Shown in pieces: positions 35,311 to 46,677 of a stretch of 64,000 bases of DNA. Source of the stretch: Lachnospiraceae bacterium (GTDB taxonomy: Bacteria > Bacillota > Clostridia > Lachnospirales > Lachnospiraceae); the NCBI GenBank assembly GCA_017511045.1, contig JAFWLM010000005.1, positions 62,001-126,000 on the forward strand, written 5' to 3'. The position numbers and the translations under genes are program-made. Numbering within the stretch: position 1 is the stretch's first letter; each line of letters starts with the position of its first letter. Under the pieces are notes generated by a model that was not told where the DNA came from, did not search any database, and saw nothing but the letters and a program-made list of their open reading frames with translations.

Positions 35311-36378
35311 CTAATTCAAAGGGCTGGTATAATTCAGTCCGTAAAGAGCTTCCTGCTCCTTGATCTCTGCCTCATAATCCGCATTGTTCTCTTCCCAGAT
35401 CGCATCCAGTTCAGGATCGCCTCTGCGGTCTGATACGCCCATATCCAACAGGACCGGCCCGATATAATCTGCCAGTTTCTCAGCGCCGGAAAGGTTCATG
35501 TGCAGGCCTCCGTCGTAAGTATCTGTTGTGTAGTCGATCCCAGTCTGATCCTGGATCTCAAGAAAATTGATATATGGAAGATCGTATGTTTCCGCATAGT
35601 CTTCGACCTGCATCTCATACTCCTCATACCACTCCGGATAAAGACTCGGGGCCTTGATCAGCAGCAGTTTGATATCATTCTTTTCGCAAAGCAGCCGGAT
35701 CTTATCAAGATACATCATGGCCTTATCGCCAAAGCTGTAGTCTGCAAGCGGTCTTCCGGGCGGCACGTCCTCCGCCGGCCTTGCGTCAATACGCATAAAG
35801 TACCCGTTATGTGTCACTTGTTTTGAATGGAACATGTACTCGAAGTCGGCTTTTGTCAGCTCATTCCATCGGGAATGATATCTGAGCAGCGGAAAAACAT
35901 ATTCAATAAAATGCTCATCTTCCGTCATCGACGCTTTGATCGCTCCGACTTTGGAAGCGGACCAGCGCATGCCCTCGATACTCATCCGGTTATACGCCTC
36001 TGACTGGGATTCATTAAACTGCAGGGACTGAATATTAAAGACTACGACCTGCGGTTTATGGTAGCGGAGAGTATCTTCAAGCAGATAATAGGACTGCCAG
36101 ATATACTGCTCTGCACTTCCGCGGATGTAACTGTTGATACCGTATTCGTTCCACAATACAACAGGGGAAAAGTTTTCATAGACTTCACAGTCTCCGATAA
36201 AGATGACATCAAAATCTTTGTTTTCTTCCTTGTAGTACTCTGCAACGAATGCGCCTTCCACAACATCATCGACATATTTCGGAACCAGAAGGCGCTCTAA
36301 AAAGAACAGCACCCCGGCTGCCACCAGCAGAGTGATGATCACTGCAGCTATTCTTTTTCCTTTTCCTTGCTTCTTCAT
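35311..36378 (-). CDS. SGNH-like membrane-anchored protein with Cys at the nucleophile position (module 4)
   Basis: 355 residues. Membrane helix at residues 9-29, then an extracytoplasmic SGNH-like domain. The first block is VIFIGDCEVYENFSP near residue 56: aligned to the paralogue at 17246-18289 (MLGTSNVFYNVNP), the nucleophile Ser is Cys. The end block GLHMNLSGAEKLADYIG keeps the His. A thiol nucleophile would still allow acyl-enzyme chemistry, or the protein may be a binding partner only. It is separated from its MBOAT by a 200-nt hairpin-rich repeat. Confidence 0.72.
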   Translation of the reverse strand: MKKQGKGKRIAAVIITLLVAAGVLFFLERLLVPKYVDDVVEGAFVAEYYKEENKDFDVIFIGDCEVYENFSPVVLWNEYGINSYIRGSAEQYIWQSYYLLEDTLRYHKPQVVVFNIQSLQFNESQSEAYNRMSIEGMRWSASKVGAIKASMTEDEHFIEYVFPLLRYHSRWNELTKADFEYMFHSKQVTHNGYFMRIDARPAEDVPPGRPLADYSFGDKAMMYLDKIRLLCEKNDIKLLLIKAPSLYPEWYEEYEMQVEDYAETYDLPYINFLEIQDQTGIDYTTDTYDGGLHMNLSGAEKLADYIGPVLLDMGVSDRRGDPELDAIWEENNADYEAEIKEQEALYGLNYTSPLN

Positions 36379-36404
36379 GTGTCTCTTTCTTTTTTCTTAT
36401 AGTT

Positions 36405-36585
36405 GGTGATAGGAAATGCCGTGCAATTCCTGTACATTCTTGCGGAGCTTTTATAATCCGTTCGTTAGAACTGGTGATAGGAAATGCCCTGCATTTCCTG
36501 TGCGGAATTCACAGGCTCGAAGAGCCGTTCTCTGGTGAATTCCTGTACATCCTTGCGGAGCTTATATAATCAGTTCGTTAGAACT
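36405..36585 (-). repeat. Imperfect tandem duplication with strong hairpins at the 3' end of the MBOAT gene
   Basis: Two head-to-tail copies, 36405-36472 and 36473-36585, both begin GGTGATAGGAAATGCC and end GCGGAGCTT...GTTCGTTAGAACT. The second copy has about 45 extra bases containing GGCTC/GAGCC and GAATTCAC/GTGAATTC nested stems. A perfect 14-bp stem (36563-36576 with 36581-36594) has the MBOAT stop codon TAA inside its 4-nt loop. There is no T-run, so this is not a standard terminator. The first copy looks like a decayed copy of the gene's own tail. Confidence 0.8.
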
Positions 36586-38149
36586 GATTATATATGAACT
36601 GGCTGGAATCATAACCGATCCCATAAGTCCCGAAGATCAAAACGATCAAAAACAGGATCAGCCATACCGCATACTTTTCAGGCCGTATCCTTTCTGTAAG
36701 TGAAATGCGCGGATCTCCTTTTTTGTTTTTATACAGACTTACCAGGAACAGGATCACAACACCAGCGGTCAGCACAAGATAGTCGGAAAGGCCGATTCCG
36801 AGATTTAAAAGGCCTCCGCTGAATGCCTGTTTCCAATTGGAAAATGTAAAGATCGACCCAAATGCCCGGAAGGTCTCACCAACGCTTTTGCAGACATCAA
36901 AGAGATTGAGTGCGCAGATAAGTCCAAATGTCCGGAGGATCTGAAAGATCCTGTAAGGCAGTTTTTCGCTAAATGCAAATCGTTTGTGGAAACGTTCGTA
37001 AAGGGGTTCCAATTCCTCGGAAGCCATCAGGACAAACCAGTTGAAAAGACCCCAGACAACAAAGGTTGCGCCTGCCCCATGCCAAAGCCCTGTAAGCAGC
37101 CATACAACAAATGAGGAAATGTAGACCGGAAGTCTTTTTCCGAAACGCTTTCCGAAATGATTTTTGGAGAATTTTGTAAACTTCTGCATGCCCTTACTGG
37201 AAGACAGCGGATAGAACACGTAATCACGGAACCAGCTGCACATGGAGATATGCCATCTTCTCCAATAAACTTTGAGTGAAGTAGAAAAATACGGAAGATT
37301 GAAGTTTTCCTGCACCTTAATGCCCAGCATCTCAGCAATACCGATCGTAATATCAATGCCGCCGGTAAAGTCCGCATACAGCTGGATCGTGTAAAACAGC
37401 ATTCCGAAGAAGGCATAAGCTCCGGTATAGCTGTTAAGATCGGAATAGATCGTCTGGACTGCGGGCAGGATACGGTCCGCGATCACCAGCTTTTTAAAAA
37501 ATCCCCAGAGAATCCTCTGCAGGCCGAAAGCCACCGCCTGTTTATTAAACGGGTGCGGTGTGTACAGTGTTGCAGAAAGATCCTTATATCTGCTGATCGG
37601 GCCCTGCACCAGCTGAGGGAAAAATGACACAAACAATGCAAATTTAAAGATATTTTTTTCTGCTTCAATTGTTCCTCGGGAAACGTCAAATAAATAAGAA
37701 AGTGCCTGAAGGGTATAAAAAGATATCCCTAAAGGCATTGCGATCGATAAAAAGGAAAGCTGTTTTGCCTGCCATACAGCAGACAAAACAGCGCTTAATT
37801 TTACAACTGCCAGGATCAGTACACAGAGTACTACCGCGATGATCTGAAACGTCATCCGTTTCTTTTTTTCAGCAGCTTTGTATTCTTTTCGGGCTTCTTT
37901 TGAAAGCTCCTCTTTATGCTCCTTCAGATAAGCATTCTGCTCATTTAATTTCCTGCCGATGATCCTTGCTGCAAAATAAACGATCAGGGTCACAGCAAGC
38001 AGGTACGGAACAAAGACAGGGCCTGCGATTGCATAAAACAGATAGCTCGCTGCAAGCAGCAGGATCCACTGTGCTTTGCCCGGGATCACATAGTAAAGGA
38101 CCCCAAGGACTGCAATGAACAGAATAAATCCGTAAGAAGTAAACAGCAT
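36578..38149 (-). CDS. MBOAT O-acyltransferase (DltB-like), module 4
   Basis: 523 residues, polytopic. VYWRRWHISMCSWFRDYVFY near residue 300 is the MBOAT signature; LTGLWHGAGATFVVWG holds the active-site His. A charged coiled segment near residues 70-105 (LKEHKEELSKEARKEYKAA) is a cytoplasmic loop not present in the others. The start lies 7 nt after the ACP stop. The ACP-MBOAT-SGNH order repeats that of module 3. Confidence 0.88.
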   Translation of the reverse strand: MLFTSYGFILFIAVLGVLYYVIPGKAQWILLLAASYLFYAIAGPVFVPYLLAVTLIVYFAARIIGRKLNEQNAYLKEHKEELSKEARKEYKAAEKKKRMTFQIIAVVLCVLILAVVKLSAVLSAVWQAKQLSFLSIAMPLGISFYTLQALSYLFDVSRGTIEAEKNIFKFALFVSFFPQLVQGPISRYKDLSATLYTPHPFNKQAVAFGLQRILWGFFKKLVIADRILPAVQTIYSDLNSYTGAYAFFGMLFYTIQLYADFTGGIDITIGIAEMLGIKVQENFNLPYFSTSLKVYWRRWHISMCSWFRDYVFYPLSSSKGMQKFTKFSKNHFGKRFGKRLPVYISSFVVWLLTGLWHGAGATFVVWGLFNWFVLMASEELEPLYERFHKRFAFSEKLPYRIFQILRTFGLICALNLFDVCKSVGETFRAFGSIFTFSNWKQAFSGGLLNLGIGLSDYLVLTAGVVILFLVSLYKNKKGDPRISLTERIRPEKYAVWLILFLIVLIFGTYGIGYDSSQFIYNQF

Positions 38150-38156
38150 GAAGAGA

Positions 38157-38384
38157 TTACTCCTCTTCCAGTTTCTGAATCAATGCATAAAGTGCCTGTG
38201 CGGAATTAAAGTTTTCCGGAAGAATATACTCTGCAGAGATCGTGACATCAAAAGTTTCACTGATCTCTGAGATCAGGGTTACAATGTCAAAAGAATCTAA
38301 TACACCGCCTTCAATTAATGCTGTCTCATGTTCAAAGTCTACATCCGGATGAAGGCCTTCCAGTATTTCCAATAACTCTTCCAT
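38157..38384 (-). CDS. Acyl carrier protein (DltC-like), module 4
   Basis: 75 residues. Phosphopantetheine site GVLDSFDIVTLISEI with Ser31; LDSFD is the form seen in DltC. The gene starts 23 nt after the rpoC stop with no hairpin in between, so it seems to be read through from rpoBC. No dedicated DltA-type ligase is adjacent; the interrupted ligase at 4742-6280 is the only candidate in the window. Confidence 0.85.
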   Translation of the reverse strand: MEELLEILEGLHPDVDFEHETALIEGGVLDSFDIVTLISEISETFDVTISAEYILPENFNSAQALYALIQKLEEE

Positions 38385-38407
38385 TGTTACCCCGTCCCTT
38401 TTACTAA

Positions 38408-41400
38408 TTATTCTTCAAATGCTTCATCTGCAGCTTCAGCATCGATCACTTCGTCTTGAGTTTCTGTATCTTCGATCACTTCTACATACTCTTCCGTCGC
38501 TTCGATTTCTGTCTCTTCAGATGCCGCTTCAGCAGTTTCTTCTAAAGCTTTCTGAGCAGCCTCTTCCTCCGCTCTCTTCTTCGCCTCAAGGATCATCTCA
38601 TCGGTGTTCAGATGAACGTCTCTGTAACGTTTCATACCGGTTCCTGCAGGAATCAGTTTACCGATGATGACGTTTTCTTTCAGTCCGATCAGCGGATCAA
38701 CCTTACCGTTGATTGCAGCTTCTGTCAGGATCTTTGTGGTCTCCTGGAAGGATGCTGCAGACAGGAAGGAGTTGGTAGCAAGGGAAGCCTTTGTGATACC
38801 GAGGATGATCTGCTTTCCTTCTGCCGGCTGTTTTCCTTCTGCGATCAGAGCTTTATTTACTTTCTTGAATTCAGAAAGGTTTACTGTCGTTCCTGCAAGG
38901 AAATCGGAATCGCCTGCTTCATCAATGCGGATCTTCTTCAGCATCTGACGAACGATCACTTCGATGTGCTTATCATTGATCTCAACACCCTGCAGTCTGT
39001 ATACTCTCTGAACCTCTTTCATGATGTAATCCTGAACGTCTTTTACATCTTTCACCTTCAGGATATCATGCGGGTTGATGCTACCTTCGGTCAGCTTCTC
39101 ACCGACTTCAACGTGAACTTTTTCGCCTTCCTGCATTCTTGTTGTGGATCCGTAAGGAATCAGATATGCTTTTTCCTTACCATCTTCCGCAGTTACAACA
39201 ATCTCACGTTTGTTCTTGTTCATGCGGATCTCTGCTTCACCTGCAAATTCGGAGATGATAGCAACACCCTTCGGCTTACGTGCCTCGAAAAGCTCCTCGA
39301 CACGAGGAAGACCCTGGGTGATATCGTCACCGGCAACACCACCGGTATGGAAGGTTCTCATTGTCAGCTGTGTACCAGGCTCACCGATGGACTGTGCTGC
39401 GATGATACCGACTGCCTCACCAACCTGTACGGCCTGTCCGGTTGCCATGTTTGCGCCATAGCACTTGGAGCAGATGCCGGTCTCACTCTGGCAGGTAAGA
39501 GCTGTACGGATCTTAACGGATTCAATGCCGCTTGCAACAACTTTATCCGCACGGGACGGAGTGATCATCGTGTTCTGCTTTACAAGGACATTGCCCTCAG
39601 CATCAACGATATCTTCAGCAGCGTAGCGTCCTAAGATACGCTCTCTTAAGTTTTCAATTTCTTCCTTGCCGTCCATGAAAGCAGAAACTTCCATGAATGG
39701 GATCTCCTCATCTGCCTCACAGCAATCCAGCTGGTTGATGATGAGTTCCTGTGCAACGTCTACCAGACGACGTGTCAGATATCCGGAGTCTGCTGTACGA
39801 AGTGCGGTATCGGAAAGACCTTTACGTGCACCATGTGCAGAGATGAAGTATTCCAGTACGTCCAGACCTTCACGGAAGTTGGACTTGATCGGAAGTTCGA
39901 TCGTACGACCGGTTGTATCTGCCATCAGACCACGCATGCCGGCAAGCTGTTTGATCTGCTGATCACTACCACGGGCACCGGAGTCTGCCATCATGTAGAT
40001 GTTGTTGTATTTATCAAGTGTATTCATCAGGGCTTTTGTGACTTCATGGTCAGCCTCTTCCCAGGTCTGAATAACACTGCTGTAGCGCTCTTCTTCTGTC
40101 ATAAGACCCATTCGGTAATCGTTCTGCAGGTCTTCCACAGTTTCTTCCGCTTTCTTAATGATCTCCTTCTTCTCTTCCGGAACAGTCATGTCAGAAATGG
40201 AAACGGTAAATGCAGCTCTCGTTGCATATTTGTAACCCATGCTCTTGATGTTATCGAGCACTTCCGCGGTGACAGTTGCGCCATGGATATTGATAACCTT
40301 TTCAAGGATCTTCTTCAGAGACTTCTTATCTACCAGCTTATCGATTTCAAGCTTCAGATAATCTTCATCTGTATTTCTTTCGACAAATCCCAGATCCTGA
40401 GGAATGATCTCGTTAAAGAGCATTCTTCCGAGGGAAGTATCAATAATGCCGCGAACCTGTTTTCCTTCCGGAGTCTTGCGTTCTACTCTGACTCTGATCT
40501 TGGAATGCAGGGTGATGTCATGATTCTCGTATGCAAGGATCGCTTCATTAATATTCTTGAATGCTTTTCCTTCACCCGGCTCGCCGTCACGCTGCTGTGT
40601 CAGATAGTAAATACCAAGGACCATATCCTGGCTCGGTACAGCAACCGGAGCACCATCGGACGGTTTCAGCAGGTTGTTCGGAGAAAGCAGAAGGAATCTG
40701 CACTCTGCCTGAGCCTCTGCAGAAAGCGGGAGGTGAGCTGCCATCTGGTCACCGTCGAAGTCAGCGTTGTATGCGGTACAAACCAGCGGATGCAGACGGA
40801 TCGCACGTCCTTCAACAAGGATCGGCTCAAACGCCTGGATACCGAGTCTGTGAAGTGTTGGAGCACGGTTCAGCATGACCGGATGCTCTTTGATGACTTC
40901 TTCTAAAACATCCCAGACTTCCGGCTGAAGTTTTTCAACCATCTTCTTGGCCTGTTTGATATTGTTAGCCTTTTCATAGTCGCAGAGCTTTTTCATAACG
41001 AAAGGCTTGAACAGCTCTACAGCCATTTCTTTCGGAAGACCGCACTGATAGATCTTCAGCTCCGGTCCCACGACGATAACAGAACGTCCGGAATAGTCAA
41101 CACGTTTTCCGAGAAGGTTCTGACGGAAACGTCCCTGCTTACCTTTCAGCATGTCGGAAAGGGATTTTAAGGAACGGTTTCCCGGGCCTGTTACAGGACG
41201 TCCTCTTCTGCCGTTGTCGATCAGTGCATCAACTGCTTCCTGGAGCATTCTCTTTTCATTGCGGACAATGATCTCCGGGCCGCCCTGCTCTAACAGTCTC
41301 TTAAGGCGGTTGTTTCTGTTGATGATACGTCTGTACAGGTCATTCAGGTCTGAGGTTGCGAAACGTCCGCCGTCAAGCTGAACCATCGGACGGATATCCG

Positions 41401-42136
41401 GAGGGATGACCGGGATGACTTTAAGGATCATCCACTCAGGTCTGTTTCCACTCTTACGGAATGCTTCAACAACTTCTAATCTCTTTAATAATTTTGCTTT
41501 TTTCTGGCCTGTGGATTCTTCCAGGGAAGTACGCAGTTCCTCTGCCAGTTCATCCAGGTCGATCTTGGATAAGATCTCATCGATCGCTTCCGCACCCATG
41601 CCGACACGTAAGGTCGAAGCAGCTTCGCCGTTACGCTCTAACGCATCGTTGTATTCTTTCTCAGAAAGAACATCTTTGTACTGAAGATCAGTTTCACCCG
41701 GATCTAATACGATATGGTTAGCAAAATATAATACTTTTTCCAGTGTCTTCGGAGACAGGTCAAGCATAAGTCCCATTCTGGAAGGGATACCCTTGAAATA
41801 CCAGATGTGGGAAACCGGAGCAGCAAGCTCGATAGAGCCCATACGCTCACGACGAACGGAAGCTTTGGTAACTTCTACGCCGCAGCGGTCACAGATGACG
41901 CCTTTATAACGGATCTTCTTATATTTTCCACAGTGGCATTCCCAGTCTTTGCTCGGTCCGAAAATTCTCTCGCAGAATAGGCCGTCTTTTTCCGGCTTGA
42001 GGGTCCTGTAGTTGATTGTTTCCGGCTTTGTAACTTCGCCATGAGACCATTCCCTGATCTTTTCAGGGGAGGCAAGTCCGATACGGATCTTGTCAAATGT
42101 CATTGGCTCATAAGTTGAATTTGTATTCTGTGCCAT
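38408..42136 (-). CDS. rpoC: DNA-directed RNA polymerase subunit beta'
   Basis: 1242 residues. The N-terminal zinc site is [20 protein letters not shown], and the catalytic Mg loop is [10 protein letters not shown] near residue 455. The bridge helix/trigger loop region and a second zinc site ([13 protein letters not shown]) follow. The protein ends in a strongly acidic tail ([15 protein letters not shown]...), which is longer than needed for core function. AGGAGGG lies 11 nt before the ATG. Co-transcribed with rpoB (15-nt gap). Confidence 0.99.
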   Translation of the reverse strand: MAQNTNSTYEPMTFDKIRIGLASPEKIREWSHGEVTKPETINYRTLKPEKDGLFCERIFGPSKDWECHCGKYKKIRYKGVICDRCGVEVTKASVRRERMGSIELAAPVSHIWYFKGIPSRMGLMLDLSPKTLEKVLYFANHIVLDPGETDLQYKDVLSEKEYNDALERNGEAASTLRVGMGAEAIDEILSKIDLDELAEELRTSLEESTGQKKAKLLKRLEVVEAFRKSGNRPEWMILKVIPVIPPDIRPMVQLDGGRFATSDLNDLYRRIINRNNRLKRLLEQGGPEIIVRNEKRMLQEAVDALIDNGRRGRPVTGPGNRSLKSLSDMLKGKQGRFRQNLLGKRVDYSGRSVIVVGPELKIYQCGLPKEMAVELFKPFVMKKLCDYEKANNIKQAKKMVEKLQPEVWDVLEEVIKEHPVMLNRAPTLHRLGIQAFEPILVEGRAIRLHPLVCTAYNADFDGDQMAAHLPLSAEAQAECRFLLLSPNNLLKPSDGAPVAVPSQDMVLGIYYLTQQRDGEPGEGKAFKNINEAILAYENHDITLHSKIRVRVERKTPEGKQVRGIIDTSLGRMLFNEIIPQDLGFVERNTDEDYLKLEIDKLVDKKSLKKILEKVINIHGATVTAEVLDNIKSMGYKYATRAAFTVSISDMTVPEEKKEIIKKAEETVEDLQNDYRMGLMTEEERYSSVIQTWEEADHEVTKALMNTLDKYNNIYMMADSGARGSDQQIKQLAGMRGLMADTTGRTIELPIKSNFREGLDVLEYFISAHGARKGLSDTALRTADSGYLTRRLVDVAQELIINQLDCCEADEEIPFMEVSAFMDGKEEIENLRERILGRYAAEDIVDAEGNVLVKQNTMITPSRADKVVASGIESVKIRTALTCQSETGICSKCYGANMATGQAVQVGEAVGIIAAQSIGEPGTQLTMRTFHTGGVAGDDITQGLPRVEELFEARKPKGVAIISEFAGEAEIRMNKNKREIVVTAEDGKEKAYLIPYGSTTRMQEGEKVHVEVGEKLTEGSINPHDILKVKDVKDVQDYIMKEVQRVYRLQGVEINDKHIEVIVRQMLKKIRIDEAGDSDFLAGTTVNLSEFKKVNKALIAEGKQPAEGKQIILGITKASLATNSFLSAASFQETTKILTEAAINGKVDPLIGLKENVIIGKLIPAGTGMKRYRDVHLNTDEMILEAKKRAEEEAAQKALEETAEAASEETEIEATEEYVEVIEDTETQDEVIDAEAADEAFEE

Positions 42137-42151
42137 TGGCTTTCGTCCCTC

Positions 42152-45100
42152 CTATTCTTCGTCAAATGCATCGCTGCTGTCAGCGCTGTCATAATCGTCT
42201 ACAGTTACTAATCCTTCACTTGTGAATTCCTGGACGGAGAATCCGTGACGCTGCACATCTTCTCTTCCCTTCGGATAGTTGTTATTGGAGAGCATAGCAT
42301 TGAAGTTCGTCTCGCCATAATCAACTGACTCTAAGAGCTTGATCTCTTCGTCGTTTTCGTTCAGGACCTTAATATCCAGAGCAAGGGACTGAAGTTCTTT
42401 CACAAGGACCTTGAAGGATTCCGGAGTTCCTGCCTTCGGGATGTTCTCGCCCTTGATGATTGCTTCATAAGTCTTAACACGGCCAACCAGATCATCCGAC
42501 TTCACAGTCAGGATCTCCTGCAGTGTGTAGGAAGCACCATATGCCTCAAGTGCCCAGACCTCCATCTCACCGAAACGCTGTCCGCCGAACTGTGCTTTAC
42601 CACCTAACGGCTGCTGCGTTACTAAGGAGTAAGGACCGGTAGAACGTGCATGGATCTTATCATCAACTAAGTGGTGCAGTTTCAGGTAGTGCATATGTCC
42701 GATCGTTACCGGTGCATCAAAGAATTCACCTGTACGTCCGTCACGAAGCTGTACTTTACCGTCACGGCTGATCGGAACGCCCTTCCACTCTGCACGATGA
42801 TCCAGGTTATTTCCTAAGTATTTGATGATCTCAGGACCTAAGATATCTTCATATTTCTTTTTGAAATCACTCCACTCACCATTGACATAGTCGTTTGCCA
42901 TATCAAGAGTGTCCATGATATCGAACTCGTTTGCTCCGTCAAATACCGGAGTCGCAATGTTGAAGCCAAGAGCCTTTGCTGCAAGAGAAAGGTGGGTCTC
43001 TAAGATCTGTCCGATATTCATACGGCTAGGTACGCCGAGCGGGTTAAGCACGATGTCGAGCGGACGTCCGTTTGGAAGGAACGGCATGTCTTCGATCGGA
43101 AGCACGCGGGATACAACACCCTTGTTTCCGTGACGTCCTGCCATCTTATCACCGACGGAGATTTTTCTCTTCTGTGCGATATAAACACGAACGGTCTGGT
43201 TTACGCCTGGGCTCAGCTCATCGCCGGCCTCTCTTGTAAATACCTTCGCATCAACAACGATACCGTATGCACCATGAGGCACCTTCAGTGAGTTGTCTCT
43301 GAACTCTCTTGCCTTTTCACCGAAGATCGCACGAAGCAGACGCTCTTCCGGAGTCAGTTCGGTCTCTCCCTTAGGAGTGACTTTACCAACCAGGATATCT
43401 CCTGCATGAACTTCCGCACCGATACGGATGATTCCGCGCTCATCTAAGTCCTTGAGGGCTTCATCGCCGACACCCGGAACGTCTCTTGTGATCTCTTCCG
43501 GTCCGAGTTTGGTGTCACGTGCTTCTGTCTCATATCTTTCAATATGAATGGATGTATAAACATCGTCTCTTACGAGGCGTTCGCTGATCAGGACAGCATC
43601 CTCGTAGTTGTATCCTTCCCATGTCATGAAACCGATCAGCGGGTTCTTTCCGAGAGCGATCTCACCATTGGAAGTACTTGCGCCATCCGCAATGACCTGA
43701 CCTGCTTTGACCTTCTCGCCTTTTTCTACGATCGGTCTCTGGTTGTAGCAGTTACTCTGGTTGGATCTTACGAATTTCGCAACTTTATATGTTTTATAAA
43801 TTCCGTCCTTTCCGCGGATGCCGATCTCGTTCGCACTGACATGCTCAACGACACCGTCAGTATCTGCAAGAACACAGACACCGGAGTCTTTTGCGGTCTT
43901 TGCTTCCATTCCTGTTCCGACGACCGGAGCTTCGGTTGTCAGAAGTGGAACTGCCTGACGCTGCATGTTGGATCCCATCAGCGCACGGTTTGCATCGTCG
44001 TTCTCCAGGAACGGAATCATGGAAGTTGCTGCGGAGAAGACCATCTTCGGAGATACGTCCATCAGATCAACTTCTGTTTTATCGTACTCACTGGTCTCAT
44101 CCTGATAACGGCCTGCAACGGTGTTGCGGACGAAATGTCCCTCTGCATCCAGCTGCTCGTTTGCCTGTGCAACTTTGTATTTGTCTTCTTCATCTGCGGT
44201 CAGATATACAACTTTATCTGTTACGACCGGGTTCTCCGGATCTGTCTTATCGATCACACGATACGGAGCTTCGATGAAGCCGTATTTATTTACGCGTGCA
44301 TAACTTGCAAGAGAGTTGATCAGACCGATGTTCGGACCTTCAGGGGTCTCGATCGGGCACATACGTCCGTAATGGGTGTAGTGTACATCTCGAACCTCGA
44401 AACCTGCACGGTCTCTGGAAAGACCGCCCGGTCCCAATGCGGAAAGACGTCTCTTGTGTGTCAGCTCACCAAGCGGGTTACACTGATCCATGAACTGGGA
44501 CAGCTGGGAGGATCCGAAGAACTCTCTGACAGCTGCAGTTACCGGCTTGATGTTGATCAGTGACTGCGGTGTGATCGTATCGATATCCTGGGTCTGCATT
44601 CTTTCGTGAACCACTCTCTCCATACGGGAAAGACCAACACGGTACTGGTTCTGAAGAAGCTCACCGACAGAACGGATACGACGGTTTCCTAAGTGGTCGA
44701 TATCATCGAAGTTTCCAAGTCCGGAATCCAGGTTCAGGCCATAGGAGATACTTGCGAAGATATCTTCCTTTGTAATATGTTTCGGGATCAGAAGAGGAAC
44801 GCTCTTCCTGATCGCCTCTTTGATATCAGCTTTCTTTGTGTTCTCGGAAAGGATCTTTTCAAGAGCCGGGTAGTAAACACGCTCTGTGATTCCGAGTTCT
44901 TCTTTTTCCTTAGCGGAAAGGTTTACATATTCTTCAATATCTACGACCAGGTTGGAAAGAACTTTGACAGCTCTGCCGTCTCCCTGTACAAGAACACATG
45001 GAACGGCACCATTCTGGATGGCTTCTGCAAGTTCTTCCGTTACAACTGTACCTGCTTCTGCGAGGATCTCACCGGTTCCGCGGTGGATAACATCTTCAGC

Positions 45101-45982
45101 AAGCGTTGCACCTACAAGGCGGTTCTTATAAGCTAATTTCTTATTGAACTTATAACGGCCGACCTTTGCGAGGTCATATCTTCTATTATCAAAGAACATG
45201 GAGTTGATCAGGTTTTCAGCATTTTCAACCTGAAGAGGCTCGCCCGGACGGAGCTTTCTGTAAAGCTCTAAGATACCTTCCTTATAATTTCTGGAGACAT
45301 CTTTCTCGAAGCAGGCTAAGATCTTCGGTTCCTCACCGAACATCTCTAAGATTTCTTCATTCGTTCCCACACCAAGAGCTCTGATCAGAACAGTGACAGG
45401 AACCTTTCTTGCTTTATCTGCATGAACGTAATAAACATCGTTGGAGTCGGTCTCATATTCAAACCAGGCACCTCTGTTTGGAATTACGTTGCAGGCATAA
45501 AGCTCTTTACCTAATTTATCGCGGCTTAAAGTGAAATAGATACCGGGAGAACGAACCAGCTGGGAAACGATAACACGCTCTGCGCCGTTGATCACGAAGG
45601 TACCGGTTTCTGTCATCAGCGGCATATCGCCCATGAAGATCTCATGCTCGCTGATCTCACCGGTCTCTTTGTTGTTCAGGCGGACCTTCACCTTTAAAGG
45701 AGCAGCATAAGTAGCATCCCGCTCTTTGCATTCTTCGATTGTGTACTTGATATCTTCTCTAGCAATTTGGAAATCAACAAACTCAAGACTTAAGCTTTGG
45801 TTGAAATCCTCAATTGGGGAAATATCCGAAAAGATTTCTTTCAGTCCATCTGTGATGAACCACTGATAGGAAGCTTTTTGGATTTCAATGAGATTTGGCA
45901 TTTCCAGAACTTCTTCCTGTTTGGAATACTTCATTCTGATTCCCTTGCCGTATTTTCCGGGACGGATTCTGTTTTTCTCCAT
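42152..45982 (-). CDS. rpoB: DNA-directed RNA polymerase subunit beta
   Basis: 1276 residues. The rifampicin-binding region reads [20 protein letters not shown], with key residues Asp516, His526 and Ser531 (E. coli numbering) retained and Cys at position 518. [17 protein letters not shown], the active-site lysine region [15 protein letters not shown] and the C-terminal [20 protein letters not shown] are all present. AAAGGAG precedes the ATG by 11 nt. Expression is probably from the promoter at 46142-46170 plus any read-through of the rplL terminator. Confidence 0.99.
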   Translation of the reverse strand: MEKNRIRPGKYGKGIRMKYSKQEEVLEMPNLIEIQKASYQWFITDGLKEIFSDISPIEDFNQSLSLEFVDFQIAREDIKYTIEECKERDATYAAPLKVKVRLNNKETGEISEHEIFMGDMPLMTETGTFVINGAERVIVSQLVRSPGIYFTLSRDKLGKELYACNVIPNRGAWFEYETDSNDVYYVHADKARKVPVTVLIRALGVGTNEEILEMFGEEPKILACFEKDVSRNYKEGILELYRKLRPGEPLQVENAENLINSMFFDNRRYDLAKVGRYKFNKKLAYKNRLVGATLAEDVIHRGTGEILAEAGTVVTEELAEAIQNGAVPCVLVQGDGRAVKVLSNLVVDIEEYVNLSAKEKEELGITERVYYPALEKILSENTKKADIKEAIRKSVPLLIPKHITKEDIFASISYGLNLDSGLGNFDDIDHLGNRRIRSVGELLQNQYRVGLSRMERVVHERMQTQDIDTITPQSLINIKPVTAAVREFFGSSQLSQFMDQCNPLGELTHKRRLSALGPGGLSRDRAGFEVRDVHYTHYGRMCPIETPEGPNIGLINSLASYARVNKYGFIEAPYRVIDKTDPENPVVTDKVVYLTADEEDKYKVAQANEQLDAEGHFVRNTVAGRYQDETSEYDKTEVDLMDVSPKMVFSAATSMIPFLENDDANRALMGSNMQRQAVPLLTTEAPVVGTGMEAKTAKDSGVCVLADTDGVVEHVSANEIGIRGKDGIYKTYKVAKFVRSNQSNCYNQRPIVEKGEKVKAGQVIADGASTSNGEIALGKNPLIGFMTWEGYNYEDAVLISERLVRDDVYTSIHIERYETEARDTKLGPEEITRDVPGVGDEALKDLDERGIIRIGAEVHAGDILVGKVTPKGETELTPEERLLRAIFGEKAREFRDNSLKVPHGAYGIVVDAKVFTREAGDELSPGVNQTVRVYIAQKRKISVGDKMAGRHGNKGVVSRVLPIEDMPFLPNGRPLDIVLNPLGVPSRMNIGQILETHLSLAAKALGFNIATPVFDGANEFDIMDTLDMANDYVNGEWSDFKKKYEDILGPEIIKYLGNNLDHRAEWKGVPISRDGKVQLRDGRTGEFFDAPVTIGHMHYLKLHHLVDDKIHARSTGPYSLVTQQPLGGKAQFGGQRFGEMEVWALEAYGASYTLQEILTVKSDDLVGRVKTYEAIIKGENIPKAGTPESFKVLVKELQSLALDIKVLNENDEEIKLLESVDYGETNFNAMLSNNNYPKGREDVQRHGFSVQEFTSEGLVTVDDYDSADSSDAFDEE

Positions 45983-46141
45983 TAAAACGCTCTCTCCTTT
46001 GTTCTTCAGTTAACAGTTGCATCAGTTGCTGATCATCCCTCAAATCCTTGATTTTATAGGGTTTTTTCAGCTTTTTGCCCCCTGTCTGAAACGATTTTTT
46101 GCGCGCACAAAAAACCACTTCTCCACAGTAGTGCAACGTAT

Positions 46142-46170
46142 AGTATACGTCAAGGGATAATGAGAGTCAA
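46142..46170 (-). promoter_or_regulatory. Strong promoter for rpoBC with about 150-nt leader
   Basis: Minus-strand TTGACT, 17 nt, TATACT: five of six matches in each box at ideal spacing. It lies between the rplL terminator and rpoB. The leader carries a palindrome TTTTTTGTGCGCGCAAAAAA (around 46088-46107) and no convincing ORF. Confidence 0.8.
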
Positions 46171-46193
46171 CAATTATTTTAAGTTTTTAGAAT

Positions 46194-46225
46194 AAAAAAA
46201 CTGCCGTGTCGAAACACGGCAGTTT
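46194..46225 (-). terminator. Rho-independent terminator after rplL
   Basis: A perfect 12-bp stem, AAACTGCCGTGT / ACACGGCAGTTT (46198-46209, 46214-46225), tetraloop TTCG on the minus strand, ending in TTTTTT. It is 22 nt after the rplL stop and separates rplJL from the rpoBC promoter. Confidence 0.92.
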
Positions 46226-46247
46226 AAAGATTTCGTTAGAGCCTGAC

Positions 46248-46628
46248 TTACTTAGCAGTACCTTTAGCGCCTTCTTCTTCGAGTTTTGCAATAAGATCAT
46301 CAGCTTCAGCCTTGGAGATGCCTTCTTTGATGATGGACGGAGCTTTGTCAACAAGCTCTTTAGCTTCTTTAAGTCCAAGACCTGTGTAGTCACGAACGAT
46401 TTTGATGACTTTAACTTTGTTCGGGCCGATCTCTGTCAGCTCAACATCGAACTCAGTCTTCTCTTCAGCTGCTGCGCCTGCATCGCCTGCGCCTGCTGCT
46501 GCAACTACAACACCTGCTGCTGCAGATACGCCAAACTCTTCTTCACATGCTTTTACTAATTCGTTTAATTCTAATACGGACAGCTCTTTGATTGCTGCGA
46601 TAAATTCTTCAGTAGTCATTTTTGCCAT
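46248..46628 (-). CDS. rplL: 50S ribosomal protein L7/L12
   Basis: 126 residues from the ATG at 46628, which has AAAGGAG 6 nt upstream; the longer frame is not conserved. N-terminal dimer domain ([21 protein letters not shown]), Ala/Gly hinge (about 35-58) and C-terminal factor-binding domain ([20 protein letters not shown]). The protein forms the flexible stalk that recruits elongation factors. Confidence 0.98.
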   Translation of the reverse strand: MAKMTTEEFIAAIKELSVLELNELVKACEEEFGVSAAAGVVVAAAGAGDAGAAAEEKTEFDVELTEIGPNKVKVIKIVRDYTGLGLKEAKELVDKAPSIIKEGISKAEADDLIAKLEEEGAKGTAK

Positions 46629-46677
46629 TTTTGATCTCCTTTTTTCTTTCAATTAGACAATTACTGTGTTACTTAAA

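Noticed and set aside
38612..39634. 340-codon plus-strand frame inside rpoC, and a similar 339-codon one at 43544-44563 inside rpoB
   Set aside because: Both are antisense to essential, fully conserved genes and show no protein family features.
45885..46136. 83-codon frame upstream of and overlapping the rpoB start
   Set aside because: It is out of frame with rpoB, basic and low-complexity, with no ribosome site; considered leader RNA.
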